From Gnetum montanum (lineage: Eukaryota; Streptophyta; Gnetopsida; Gnetales; Gnetaceae), in the NCBI GenBank assembly GCA_015680685.1, contig MNCI01009243.1:129536-193535 (forward strand): 64,000 nucleotides of DNA. The letters run 5' to 3'. This document shows, piece by piece, positions 22,850-35,300 of the stretch. Position 1 is the stretch's first letter, and each line of letters starts with the position of its first letter. The position numbers were made by a program, and so were the translations under genes. The notes beneath the pieces were generated by a model, which saw only the letters and a list, made by a program, of their open reading frames with translations, made no database searches and was not told the DNA's origin.

Positions 22850-25800
22850 GTGTTAGTATGGATGGCCATCTCCCCCATGACTAAGTTGGAAGGAGGAGAT
22901 CTGAAAGATTGAGTGTGGTTGTCCATCTGGCGAGGTTTTTTTTGAGTTGGTTGGTTTGGGCTCATGGAAAGGTTTCAGTTGTTGGATGTTGACTAATTGC
23001 TTCTTGTCTGGGCTATCAGGTTTATATATAATCATGGCCCCAGATGGAAAAGTTTCTTTGATAATGTAAGGTACTTTTCACAATGTTTAAAACTTGGTTT
23101 GTTGAGGTACATGTGCAGGATTCCAGTAAAGAACCTTGTCTCCTGGTTGAAACCTGACTTTCCTTATTTTGAGGTCTTGGATGTCTTGTTGAATGCCTTG
23201 TGAATTTCATTGGATGACAAGGCCATTCATTGATTTTCATCTAGCAAGTTGAGGTTCATTAATCTTTCCTTTTTTGCTAGACTTAGATCTATGTTAAGGT
23301 CACATGCCATAGAGGGTGTGCGGAGCTCAGATTGAGTGGGTAGTGTTGGTTATTTTTTGTGAATGAGCTCATAGGGAGAATAACCTATGGGAAGCTTCCG
23401 TGTGGAGTAATAGGCCCAAATGACATCATTTAATTTGGTGCTCCAGTCCCTTTGGTACTTGCTAATAGTGTGTGTTAGAATTTTCATAATCTCTCAATTA
23501 GTGACTTTAGCTTGACCATTGGATTAAGGGTGATAAGGTGTTGTGAGTTTGTGCTTAACCCCCAAGCATTACATAAGTTTTCAAAAATTGGCACCTATGA
23601 AATGAGTTTCATTTTCTAAAATTAATGCACAAGGCACAACAAACCTATTTATGATGTTTTGTTGTACAAACTGAGTAGCATTAGTGGATGTACAATCAGT
23701 GATGATTGTTGCTTCTACCCACTTTGTGCAATCGTTAATCGCAACTATTAAATATGCCTTTCCATTTGACATAGGTGTGATGGGACCCATAAAGTCAATG
23801 CCCCAAATATTGAATGGCTCAAGAGGTTAAATCCATTGTTGTGGCCTCTTCATTTGAGCTGTCATTCCACCATCTCTTTGAAAATGATCACAAGCTCGGA
23901 TGAACTAGTGTGCATCTTTGAAGATTGTTGGCTAGTAATATCTTGCCATGAGGATTTTTATGGCTGTGCATCTCCCAACATAATGTCCCCCACAAGGGCC
24001 TTTGTGAGCATCCTATAGAATGCGTAGTTGATCCATGTCATGGACAAACTAGCATACCAGGCCATTGGGACATACTTTGTAAAGGTTCTTGTTAATTTCC
24101 ATGATATGCTTAACTTGGTGAAGAAACTATTATTTCTTCTGGGTGTCTAGCCCTTGTGGTAGTTCTTGCTTAAGTAGATAAGTAAGAATGATGTTATACC
24201 ATCTTGGTTCATTAGGAATTTGTACATTAATAGCCTCTACAAAGAAATATTTGTTAGGAAATTGATCAGATAAGGGGCTCTCTTTCTCCTTGTCATCCCA
24301 TCTTAGTTGTGATAAGTGGTTAGAAACCACATTTTCCACATCCTTTCAATCTACCATTGTGAGATTTAACTCTTACAAAATCATGAGCCACTATATGACA
24401 TGGGGGCTCACTGTTTGTTTATTCATTAAAAACTAGATGGCGCTATGATCTGTATGCACAAACACTTTATAACCAAGCACACAGTGCCTAAACTTTTCTA
24501 AGGAAAACACCACCACCATCAACTCTTTTTTCATAGTGGTATAGTTTAGTTATGCACTTGCGATACTCCAACTTGTGTAGTGAATGTAATATGGATGTTT
24601 TTGATCATCTAGCTATGTAAGTACTACCCCCAAAGCATAAGTTGATGCATTGGTCATCAGATGAAATGGCCTAGATCAATCAGGTGCTTGTAGAATTAGG
24701 GTCTCAACAAGCTTTTACTTTAGTTGTTGAAATGCTATTTCACATGTAGGGGTCTAAACAAATGGTGCATCTTTCTTTGTTAATTCAACCAATGGCTTTG
24801 CAATTTTGGAAAAGTTCTCGATGAAGCGTCGATAGTAGCCAGTGTGACCATGGAATGATTGCACTTATTTAACCATTTCTTGTTGGTAGTTATTCATTGG
24901 ATGACCCTTATCTTTTCAAGGTCCACCTTGATTCATGCTTTTGAGATACCATGCCTTAAGACTATGCCTTCTTGGACCATAAGATGGCTCTTTTGCCAAT
25001 TGAGTCAGAGGTTTGTTTCGACACATCTCCTCAACACCTACTCAAGATGGTCTAGGGCTTGCTCAAACATAGCTTTGTAGGTAGAAAATTCATCCATAAA
25101 GACTTCTACCCTGCTACCAATTTGTTGTTGGAAAATGCTAAGAACTAATCATTGAAATGTAGCTGGGGCATTACATAAACCAATGGCATTTGATAGTAAG
25201 CAAAAGTCCCCCAAGGAGTTGTGAAAGTTGTCTTTGCTTGGTCCTCTGGTGCGATTTGTATTTGGTTATAGCCACTATAACCATCTATAAAGTTGTAGTA
25301 GTTGTGCCTAGAAATGGTGTCTAGCAGTTGGTTGATAAAAGGCAAAAGAAAATGATCTTTGAAAGTTGCCATATTGAGTAGCCAAGATTCAATGCACACA
25401 TACCATTTTCCTCCTTTCTTGGGCATGATCACGAGTGGAATAACCCACTCACTATATGCAATAGGGTATATGAATCTCACCTTGAGGAGTTGCTTGATCT
25501 TCTCTTTGACAATTTTCTTTAATTTGAGATTCAATTGCCACTGTGGTTGTTGTTTTGGCTTAACAATGGAGTTAGTATATATCTGGTGCTGAAATATTCT
25601 TGGATTTATTCCTGTGAGCTTAGAATTTTATTAGGTAAAGGCTGCTAACATTTTTTCCACAACATTCATCAACATCTTCTTTTGTTTTGCAACAAGTTTG
25701 ACATTAATAATGACTAGCTTTCCATTTTTTAAGAACATGTACTTCATTCCGATTGGTAGTGTCTTTAATTCAAGGGGTTCTTGTTTGAAATTATGAGGAA

Positions 25801-26540
25801 TCTCCAACTCTCTCCAATTGATATCATCATTTACTTCCTTGAAGAGCTAGTGATGAACTTGCTCGAGTTCATCCATACTTGCAACATAATCACACGTTAG
25901 GCTCTTAGTAGGTTCCATGCACAATGTACTACTACTAGAATTTAGTTGTTAGCCACTGGGTGCCTTCTTGTTTTGTGGTTGTCACGTATAAACATCTTTA
26001 GATTTTTACTTTCGATGCACACTGCTTGCATGTAGAGATAGATGTTTGCTTCACTGACCATAGCTTCTGGACACAATGGAACCCTAAATCACAGTACACA
26101 ATACATGGAACCCTCTTCTTCTCGACCTTCCCAAATTCATTTTCTTTGGATATCTCTAAAGAAAGATATCTAATGCCCATTTTGGCATCAACAGTGCTTA
26201 ACCATGCGCTTCCCATAATAATTGGGAAGTCCCCCTTGCATTTCTTCACCTTGATTACTAGGAATTCAGTAGGATATGACCACCACAAATGGTTTTCACG
26301 ATGTCTTCTACTAGTCCTAATGGAATAGTGATGGACTGGTTTGCTAGGTCTAGCCTGATGTTGTTCTTCTTCAAGGGAGGAAGGTTTCATGTAGTGTACA
26401 TCTCATGTGAGATTAGATTAACACCAAAAACAAAGTCAAGAAGAGCTCTACAAGGCTCATTCTTAGCAATTTGCAAATATACTAAGGGATTCCTAGGATC
26501 AACTAACTTCCTGGGTAAGTTACTAGCTCGAATCTAATCA
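22850..26540 (-). pseudogene. Element D pol: protease, RT, RNase H, integrase
   Basis: Protease: ALLDFVFGVNLIS (about 26440), where the D-T-G triad is spoiled, and PIIMGSAWLSTVDAK (about 26210). RT (25534-24900): SEWVIPLVIMPKK, TFKDHFLLPFINQLLDTI, FIDGYSGYNQIQIAPEDQAK, and FMDEFST in place of YxDDFS, so a catalytic Asp is lost. RNase H (about 24830-24340): ASTYALGVVLTQ, then KELMVVVFSLEKFR. Integrase (about 24120-22855): GPCGGHYVG and RACDHFQRDGG in the zinc finger, GIDFMGPI with the first Asp kept, ILENETHF with the second Asp replaced by Glu. The C-terminus reads LKPFHEPKP and ends LSHGGDGHPY at about 22853. Domain order is that of Ty3/gypsy. Confidence 0.85.
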
Positions 26541-29064
26541 AATATAGCATGGGTCAACATCACACTATGGATTCAAGAGAGATTTTGGTTTGAAGGGGAC
26601 TTAGATAAAGTTGAGGTAGAGGAAGGTGGATGAGTAGAGCTACTAACCATTGGCGTGTCTAAGGGCTTTGGTGGACTATGAGGTTAAAAGAAGGGCCTTT
26701 TCTTTGATCATGGTTCTCACCCACTTGGTTGGCTAACCAGTTATAGATTAACTACCATTGTAGTATTTCTTTGCTATGGTTGGGTAGGTAGTTCACCTTG
26801 CATGGATGGTGTAGGTGGTAGCTGTGTAGAAGGTCAAGGAGTAGGTGCAAGAACAGGAGGAGCATGAGGGTAGTAGGTGGCATCCCTCCTTGCATATGGT
26901 AGTTGGTAAACTTCAGGAGGGTAGTGGTGAGGTTGGTAAGTAGAAACATGCCTAGAAGAGTGTTGTGGAGATGAAGGATGTAAAACATAATAACCATAGA
27001 TATTTGGTTGTTGGTAGGGGTATTGCTGTCTTGGAGGTGCCAACACCCACAATTATGGTTACTGCCACTACTGGTATAATTCATAAGGTTGTGGTGGAGT
27101 TCCACTTAGATAATATTGCTATGGTTGGTGGAACTATCAAGAGCCTTGTGGATAAGGTAATCTTTTGGATGTTTGCCTTTGTGCAAGTCATGGATGTAAG
27201 GCATACACCCAAAATTTTTGCAAGTGTAACACAATTGGATAACATCCCTTGGGATGTTCATACTGGCAGATGTCACACCCACCATCATCATTTGATTTGT
27301 TATCTGCAATTGTCTCTATCTCAGCCATCTTACCCTTACCTTTGGATATGGCACATTTAGCTTCCTGACATCTCTGATGCTCACACTTACCACTTTGTTC
27401 CTTGGACTCTTCAGCAATTTTTAAGCTAGATTGAAACCTATTATCCATGGAGTCCCATAATTGATCAAACTTAGTCATAATTTTGGACTACAATTTCTAG
27501 AGTGGCAAGGTTTTCTGATTAGCCACCTCATCTATTGTTAACTCATCCTCACTATCGCAAAATTGAACCCCCCTTTTATGAATAGAAGGATTCCTATTAT
27601 ATTCCTTTACACTTTCTCGCTTTCTCAATTCTCCCTCCTCCCTAGCTCCCTACTTAATTAACTTTTGGATCTAATGGGTGCTTAACTCTATTAGTCTCCC
27701 TTGAGCATAGATTCCAAGGGTTTTCCTTGTTTCAGACCACAACCCATCTATAATATGGTGGATTTGATCAAGCTAAGAATATCCATGGCTAGGACACTTA
27801 TGCAACAAAGAGTAGTATCAGCCAATAGCAGCATCCAAGGGCTCATGGTTTTCTTGTTTCCACCCTTGGATCTACTTCCTTAGATTGGATACTTGGGAGT
27901 ATGTTTGATATTTTTCATTAAAAAATTCTAACATTGTACTCCACTACTTGATTGATTCTGGTTCCAAGAATTGGTACTAGTTTTCTACTTCCTTAATGAG
28001 TGTCCTTGGAAATAATTTCAACTTCTGCCAATTGTTCTCAATATTCTGAAAGGCACATGCATCCTGGAAGGCATGGAGATGATTTTGCGGATCTACGTCG
28101 TAGCCTCTCTCAAACCAAGGGATGTTGTTCATGTCCAGCCTCTTTATTCTACTATCCTTTACATGCCTTGTTGGAATCCTCATGGAGTTTGTAATGTTTA
28201 ACATGCTCTAAGTGGCAAGTGGTTCATAGAGGCCATAGTGATGGTTCCTATGATGTTCTCTACTAATCCTTTTTTCATGGAGGTGGGTCTCTTTGGATTG
28301 CCCACACCTCTAATTGCGGTTGTCCCAATGGTCCCTTCTATTGTTTTGGTTCCATCGGTCACCTCCATCATGATCATGCCCTTTATGGCCATGATCTGAG
28401 CTAGAAGGAGAAGATGATGATGATGAATGGGAAGAGGAAGGAGGACTTGCATTGTACCAACGCCTACCACCTTCTCTTCGATGATTGTGACCATGATCAC
28501 GATCGTGACTTTCATTAGTCCCTTGATCATGACTTACTCTTCTAGATCCATTTTTTTTCATTGGATCCATTTCAACTAGAACTAGGATTGTGAATTGTGG
28601 ATTTCATGTTTTGGTTGAGGGCCCCTTGACGAAAGTCAAAGAAAGAAGTGTCACCAAAGAAAAAGCCCCCAAAGAAGTGTTCACCTCCATCAAATGGGCT
28701 AAGTGGAGATGGAAAAGTGTTCGATCCCTTAACCTTTGGGCTCATGATGTTGCTCTAGCTAATGATCCCTTAACCTTTGTGCTTTAGTGGGATGGTAATC
28801 CCTTGAATCAAGATCTCGCATCTCATACTTCCCGTGAAGATGTTGAAGTCCATGTCATGCAAACATTAGTTGGAGCATAGCTGGAACAGATCAATCCGGT
28901 GGCAACACAATGTTTCCTTCCATGTTGCATCACCATAGCATTTTATCTTAATGTAATATGAAGGCGAATTTTGGTACATATTCATTAGGATGAGCATATA
29001 CCACCCGGTATTATTGAGGCACTTGGTGTGCCCTGGGCAGAGATAGAATCCTGTGAGAAGAAGA
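26541..29064 (-). pseudogene. Element D gag
   Basis: The start codon is mutated: ATT stands at about 29064 where element C has ATG (AAATTTCTTCTTCTCA against AAATGTCTTCTTCTCA). The SR/H-rich block at 28570-28310 reads SHDRDHGHNHRREGGRR, then a Ser run. The core follows (MRIPTRHVKDSRIKRLDMNN at 28180, and NHLHAFQDACAFQNIENNW). The zinc-knuckle region at 27270 reads CDICQYEHPKGC. The C-terminus is rich in Q, P and Y (27052-26834). The acidic GG-rich and basic blocks suggest RNA binding. There are several stops. Confidence 0.78.
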
Positions 29065-29213
29065 AATTTTATATTAATAAATCTATATGCAGTGTGTAGT
29101 TAAGATTTAATTTAGTTGTAATAATAATTTTTTTTGTAAGATTTGACCTTTAGGGTTTGAACAATGAGGTTACTAGGTTTCACTAAGTTTAGATAGCGCA
29201 CATAGAACTAAAG

Positions 29214-29231
29214 TCCCTGGCAATGATGCCA
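29214..29231 (-). promoter_or_regulatory. Element D primer binding site (tRNA-Asp type)
   Basis: The - strand reads TGGCATCATTGCCAGGGA, 14 of 18 bases to the tRNA-Asp 3' end complement. All four differences are transitions, mostly at CpG positions. It lies one base inside the 5' LTR. Confidence 0.75.
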
Positions 29232-29232
29232 A

Positions 29233-30080
29233 TGATGAGCGGTGAGGTATCCCTATGCCCAACCATACAAATCACAAGAATTCACGTGTGATCTACTTAA
29301 ATTCCACACACTTTAATTACCAAGTATGCTAGAGCTAAATGGTGAGTTCGTGTTGTTCATTTGTTGTCATCCTAGTCTCACTTAATGCAAGTGTATGGTT
29401 AAGTGTGACTGAGGCATAAGATTTTTATCATTTTATATTTTATCAATTTGATCACCTAAACCAATACTAATAGAGGGAGTAATTAAATTCTAAGCAAACT
29501 ATTGTCTAATCTAGCCTAACACAAGTAATTGTCCCCACTTCCCAGACACATCCTGAACTTCATGTAAACACTGCTGGGTTATCAAACACTACTTGTTTCT
29601 GAGCTACCAAGTCTCACATATATGTCTAAAGGTTGTGATTGTGTATTTTAATTAGTTTCTTAATTAATTCAAAATAATTGTTGAATGAATAACATTAAAT
29701 GTGAATTGCATGAAATCACAATGTATAAGTGCATAAAGAAAGAAAGTCTTAAGTGTTGTAAGGATGAATCAAAGAGCTTGTCTTTATTTCCAACACAAAG
29801 GTGTGTTCAAGTACATCAATGATTGAATAAAGATTCGGTTACACTTAGACCTCTTGCTACAGGCACTTGGAAAAATATTCTAATTCTTGAATGAACAAAC
29901 TGCAAGAATCTCACTACTTGACTCTAAAAACTACTCTTGAATTGTGTGCCCAAGGGCTATATTTATAGGCCTAGGAGTACCCTACGATATCGCATGCCTG
30001 ATATTACATCTTGGGCCGTGATATCACGTACTTGATATCATGTACTTAATATCAGGGCTCATGTAAGTCACGATTCATCA
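29233..30080 (-). repeat. Element D 5' LTR
   Basis: 848 bp, TGATGAGCGG to GATTCATCA. The TATA box is the complement of 29958-29967 and GATATC words lie at 29985-30055. It is followed by target copy GTTGT. Confidence 0.85.
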
Positions 30081-30085
30081 GTTGT

Positions 30086-30876
30086 CTTTCCACATGAGTT
30101 AGTAAAATCAATGCATATGGTTTAACTCACGATGAGGTATATGATAATTGATGTTGAATTGGTCATCATGCTCTTAATAATCATGAAGTGAAAGTAAAAG
30201 TTTCTAGATCTAAGTAACAACAAAAAAATCTCAACTAGCCTATGCGATGAGTAGTTGATCCTGATCTTCCAGTCACACCTTGTACTTCGTGTAACTACTA
30301 CTAGGATTACCAAGTACTACACTACTGGGCATACCAAGTGGTAGTACTATTGGGTTACCAAGTAGTTACACTTACATGATCGAAATCAGTCCTACTTATT
30401 CTACTTAATGACATTAAATGTAAATTGCAAGGAATGGTAAACATTAACTATGAAAATAATAAATAGTAAACTAATTGAAAATAGAAATAAAACTAGGTGT
30501 TGTTGCAATGATGTAGAGTAATCTCAATGTTTATTGCCAGTCATGCAATGCATCCAAGTACATCACACTCGAATAAAGATTCTACTCAATTACAAAACAT
30601 CACATTGTGGGCACACACTGCTAAGTCTGAATTCAAGAAAACAAACTAAAAGAGTTATGTTACTAAGCTATCAAATCTTCTAGAGATTTGTGCATCCAAG
30701 TGTTGCTTATATTGGTTGGCATGCACCCTGCAATATCATTTATATGATAACATATGTTGAGATACGATAATGTATCTACGACATCGTAGATATGATATCA
30801 CTGCCTTAAAATTTTTGGATTTATCACCTATAGATACCAACCCACCATCGAATCCAAAATAAGTTTTTTTCCAACA
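30086..30876 (-). repeat. Element B 5' LTR, second piece
   Basis: It continues the LTR broken at 20351 and matches LTR E base by base for long runs (CTTTCCACATGAGTTAGTAA, CAATGTTTATTGCCAGTCATG). The U3 end has an 18-bp palindrome at 30774-30791 (ATCTACGA-CA-TCGTAGAT). The LTR probably ends at CCAACA (30876). Confidence 0.75.
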
Positions 30877-31009
30877 CTTATTTTGGATGGTTTATGTTAA
30901 GTGTACTTTATATTGAGGTTGTGAAGATTAGAGTTAGGTTCTAATTCAACAAGCTTTGGACAATTAATTACTTAGTATAACATTGACTTATCCTTGACAA
31001 TGATGCCAA
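30877..31009 (-). mobile_element. Remnant of B-type leader (element E interior)
   Basis: It matches B's leader at 20103-20224 (TTTATGTTAAGTGT, TTGTGAAGATTAGAGTTAGG, AATTAATTACTTAGTATAAC) and ends with a primer site at 31008-30991 (TGGCATCATTGTCAAGGA). It stops just short of where the gag ATG would be and joins B's LTR. So gag to 3' end has been lost, leaving LTR, leader, LTR. Confidence 0.65.
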
Positions 31010-31928
31010 TGATGAGCATTGGAGTATCCAACACCCAACCATACGAGATATGAATGCTCATGCGCAATCCTAGTTGAACTTCATAGATAATGCAATGTGA
31101 TTATACTAGTAATTAGTTAGTATTTGCAATTGTTGTCTTCCCACATGAGTTAGTAAAATCAATGTGTATGGTTTAACTCACAATGAGGTATATGATAATA
31201 GATGTTGAATTGGTCATTATGCTCTTAGTATTCATGAAGTGAAAGAAAAAGTTTCTAAATCTAAGTAACAAAAAAACAAATATAAACTAGCCTATGTGAT
31301 GAATAGTTGATCTTGATCTTATGGTCACACCTTGGACTTCATGCAACTACTACTTGGATTACCAAGTACTACACTACTGGGCATACTAAGTGATAGTACT
31401 ATTGGGTTACCAAGTGGTTACACTTACATGCTCAAGATCAATCGTACTTATTTCACTTAATGACATTAAAAGTAGATTACAAGAAATGGTAAACATTAAC
31501 TATGAAAATAGTAAATAGTAAACTAATTGAAAATAGAAATAAAACTAAGTGTTATTGTAATGATGCAGAGTAATCTCAATGTTTATTGCTAGTCATGCAT
31601 TGTGTCCAAGTACATCACACTCGAATAAAGATTCTGCTCAATTACAAAACATTACATTGTGGGCACACATTGCTGAGTACTAAATTCAAGAAAACAAACT
31701 AAAAGAGTTATGTTACTAAGTTATCAAATCTACTACAGATTCATGTGTCCAAGTGTTGCTTATATAGGTTGGCATGCACCTCACGATATTGTTTATACAA
31801 TAACATATGCTGAGATATGATAATGTATCTACGACATCATAGATATGATATCATTTCCTCAAAATTTTTGTATTTATCACCTATAGATACCAACCCACCA
31901 TTGCATCCAAAATAAGTTTTGTCCAACA
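31010..31928 (-). repeat. LTR E, third B-type LTR
   Basis: An uninterrupted 919-bp B-type LTR, from TGATGAGCATTGG to CCAACA. With B's 5' LTR (918 bp) and the 133-bp leader remnant it forms a tandem LTR-leader-LTR arrangement, as expected from unequal recombination between LTRs or between two tandem copies. The right end is uncertain by up to about 8 bases because CCAACACTT is shared with the other copy. Confidence 0.7.
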
Positions 31929-32361
31929 CTTGGTGAAATTCTTGCAATTTGTTTTCTCAAAGTGAGAGTTATTTGTAAATGCCCACAAGGTGGTGAATTA
32001 CAATTATACAAAATATTTATTCAAGTGGATTATTTCTAAACATAATTCAAGAATAGAAATAAAGATTGAGATTGTTCTTCATCTTTGTAGCATATCACTT
32101 AGCATAGATTTACTTCTTCATGATGTTTACTTTTATATTTACTAAGTCATTTACAATTCCTAAGAAATTTACTATTTCAATGCTTATTAGTAAGGCAAAA
32201 TAAGTAAGACTAGTTTTGAGTGTAAAGTGTAATTGATTGGTAATATAGTAGTGACTTTGCTTGATTTGCTTAGTCGTAAAGTTGGTTGGTAATCTCAGTA
32301 ATAGTTACATCAACCTAGGATGTGTACAAAAAACCAATAATGAATGCTTATCATCATAGGA
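31929..32361 (+). repeat. Element A 3' LTR, remainder
   Basis: Read on the + strand it shows in LTR order: AACACTTGG-type start, CCCACAAGGTGGTGAATTAC, ATTTATTCAAGTGGATTA, AATAAAGATTGAGATTGTTC, TTGGTAAT...AGTAATAGTTAC and AGGATGTGTAC. These correspond to the reverse complements of the other Athila-like LTRs. It therefore resumes the LTR broken at 2702, and it ends where LINE sequence begins. Confidence 0.6.
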
Positions 32362-35300
32362 TAATTAAGATTTTAGTGCATGATATTAGTTTTGTTAATA
32401 AATGTATTCTAAAAAGCTACATTGTTTTTTTTGTTGCTCTTGAAGTTCATAAAGGAGGTGTTATTTTTGTTAATAAAAAATTAGACCAAAAAAGTTTGGA
32501 ATTTTGGTTTTGACAACCTCGGAAGAGCTATTTGGATTACTTATTATAGTGAAAAAGGAGACTTTGGACTTTGTAATATTTATGTTCCTAATAATTAAAT
32601 AGATTAATTAAAGGTTTGTAAATATTCTCTCTCTTCCTAAAGTTATTCGGATTATTGGAGATGATTATAGTATGGTTGAAGGTCATATATATAAACTTGG
32701 TGGTCTTCCTCATAATATGTCTTCTTAAGAAAAAGAAGATTGATGCAATTTTAAAGAATAATATTATCTTTTTGATGTTAGATCTTTATTCCCACATCAT
32801 CCAAATGAGAAGCATTTTACATAGTATAAATATCAATAAGAAAATGATAAAATTTATTGTTGACTTGATAGATTTTACATGTCTAATGTTTCCTTTTGGA
32901 AGTCTACAAGGAAAGTAAAAGTGCATATAAATGGTACGTTCTCAAACTATTTTTCTACTAATAATTTTCTCACTAGAATTAATTCTTTAACTTTTCAAAA
33001 GCATGAGCTTTTTTGTATAAATGCTAATATGTTCCTAGGATTGAGTGGAAAAAATTATTTTGAAGTGTTTATAGAATGTAGAAAGAAATACTATTGGTGA
33101 TATTAGTTGGATTGATTCATGGTAGTGAACTACTTGAAGAGTTAGAAATTATGCCAGATGGTTTGGAAAGCAATTTACTATGCACAAGCATCAAGTTGAA
33201 GAAGATCTTGTAGAATTTGTCAAGAAAATGCAAATTCTTTGAGACCAAAATCCCTTTGATTTGAAAGTCAAAAAGCCTTGGCTAAAGCTCATTATGCTCA
33301 ATAATGTTGGGATGCATTCGAAGCTAAAAGTGCTCTTACTAAAAGTTTCCTAGGTTGGCTAACAATTGAAGATGAACTTTGCAAGGATTTTTTTTTAAAA
33401 TTTCTAAAAGGAAAAGGTCAAGCATCTAAATTGAAATTACTTTATATAAATGACTCCATCATTTTAGATTGTGAGATTATTACTAATTTTTTAACAAATC
33501 ATTTTTCTTCTAAAGGTTTTAGCAAGGAACCCTTCTAGGCCTCGGGTATGCATAGTCTTCATCTTATAACAAAAGTGTACTAAAGTATCCTTGAAGCAAA
33601 AATTACAACAAAAGATATGAAAGCATCGACCTTTAATTTAGAAGATGGTAAAGCTCTAAGTTTTGATGGGTTTCCAATTAGATTTTTTAGGAAGCATTGA
33701 AAAATCATTGAAGATGATCTTTGTCATGGTTTCCAAGAAGTAATTAAAAAAAGTTTCTTTAGAAAAAAATATTGATAAAGGTATGATTTATCTTCTTCCT
33801 AAGAATGGAGATATTTAACATATTGGTAATTGAAGGTATGTTATTCTTCTTAATAATACTTATAAAATTTTAGCGAAATGCATGCCTTGTCAAATTTAGA
33901 AGATTATTGAAGATATCATGAAACCTAAGTAGATTGGTTTCATTAAAGGTAAATAAATCTTACATAATATTATTGCAACTTGGGAGGAAATGCAATGGGG
34001 TTCTAATACTAACTAAGATATTGCTTTTATAAAGTTATATTATGATAAAGCTTATCATAAGATTGAATGAAATTTCATTATTTATTGTCTTTATAAATTG
34101 AGAGTGGGGGATTATTTTATTTGTCTTGTCTGTACCTTGGTCACTAATGTTAATGCTCAAGTTGCTACTAACTTTGGATTAAGTTCCTCCTTTTCTATTC
34201 AATGGTTAGTTTATCAAGGTTGTCCTCTAGATCCTTATATTTTTATTATTATTGTAGAATTTCTTTCACATAATCTACATTATAATCTATAAAGAAATAT
34301 CATGAAAGGAATTTCAATTGATGATTAAGGTACTTGAATTCTGAACATGCATTTTGTTGATAATTTTTTTATGATCAATAATTCTCTATAACATATCAAT
34401 ACCCTTTTAACTAGAGTGGAGGATTATTGCATGTTATCTAGCTCTTAGATCAATTGGTGAAAATATGTTGTTTATTGTAATGATAATATTAATAAGTGGG
34501 TTACTCTCAAGCCTTAGAGAATCTTGAAAAAGGTTTTGTCTTCAAAATCTTGAGAATGCTTTTTTCTTTTGAGCCTAATCTTACTATTTTGTAGAATTAT
34601 GTTGTTAATAAAATTAGAAAGAAGCTTGATAAATTGAAAGAAAATAAGCTCAACATTGTTTGTAAAGTTTTACTTATTAAGCAAATGCTTCAATAAACTT
34701 ATGTTTATTACTCTAATTATTGGGCTCCTCTTAAAACTTGTAAAGTTGCTTGGGATATTTATAATAGTAGTAAGAAAGATGGAGGACTTGGGCTCATTAA
34801 TTGTTATAACTAGGATATTTCTCTTGTAGTAAAATGGATTGTAAAGTGCATTAATGAAGATGATGTTTGGATGCATCTTTTTAAGAACAACTTATGCAAG
34901 GAGAATCTAAAAATGATAATAGTTGGTTTTCTAATAACTTTTTTAATTACGTTTTTTTTCTCTAATAATTTCTATTTCTAGTTTTCCAATTTATAAATAA
35001 ATTTGGAAGACATGGTGCAAACGTAGTAAATATTAGAATTACAATTATATTACAATGTTAGAAGATGTGTTTAAACAAATTAATCCATGGTGGCTTCCTT
35101 TTAATGAAGCAGCTTGGCCTCCTCGTGCATATGGATTCTATATCACTAGAAGCAATTTAATATCATTGTAGTTTCTTGTCTACATATGCATGTTAGATGA
35201 AATACTTAGAATGAAGATGTTAGTCTCTATAGGTTGAACAAAAGAGAAAAAAATTGAAAATTTAATTTCTAATCTTGAGAATTTACTTAAAGCTAACATT

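Larger units (their letters stand above)
20352..30080 (-). mobile_element. Element D: Athila-like gag-pol retrotransposon nested in B
   Basis: 9.7 kb, with LTRs at 20352-21183 and 29233-30080 and exact target duplication GTTGT at 20347-20351 and 30081-30085. On the - strand: 5' LTR, primer site, gag, protease, RT, RNase H, integrase, 1.65 kb non-coding, polypurine tract, 3' LTR. It is the most complete Athila-like gag-pol in the window and has no ORF3. It sits in B's 5' LTR. Confidence 0.87.
2703..30876 (-). mobile_element. Element B: Athila-like element with gag-protease and ORF3, lacking RT to integrase
   Basis: Reading the - strand from right to left: 5' LTR (30876-30086 plus 20351-20225, split by D), primer site, gag (20087-17553), protease (to about 16641), spacer, ORF3 leader, ORF3 (14576-11850), then a truncated 3' LTR (11849-11820 plus 2928-2703, split by C). 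RT, RNase H and integrase are missing between protease and the pol-tail motif at 16676-16690. The 3' end is fused: LTR sequence joins the ORF3 stop directly at about 11850 with a few shared bases (CTAAG), so the polypurine tract and part of the LTR are deleted. No clear target duplication frames B, whose flanks are CCTAT at 2698-2702 and CTTGG after 31928. Confidence 0.75.

Noticed and set aside
26965-27360. 131-codon + strand frame
   Set aside because: It is a shadow on the opposite strand of the gag C-terminus of D (zinc-knuckle region and Q/P/Y-rich tail).
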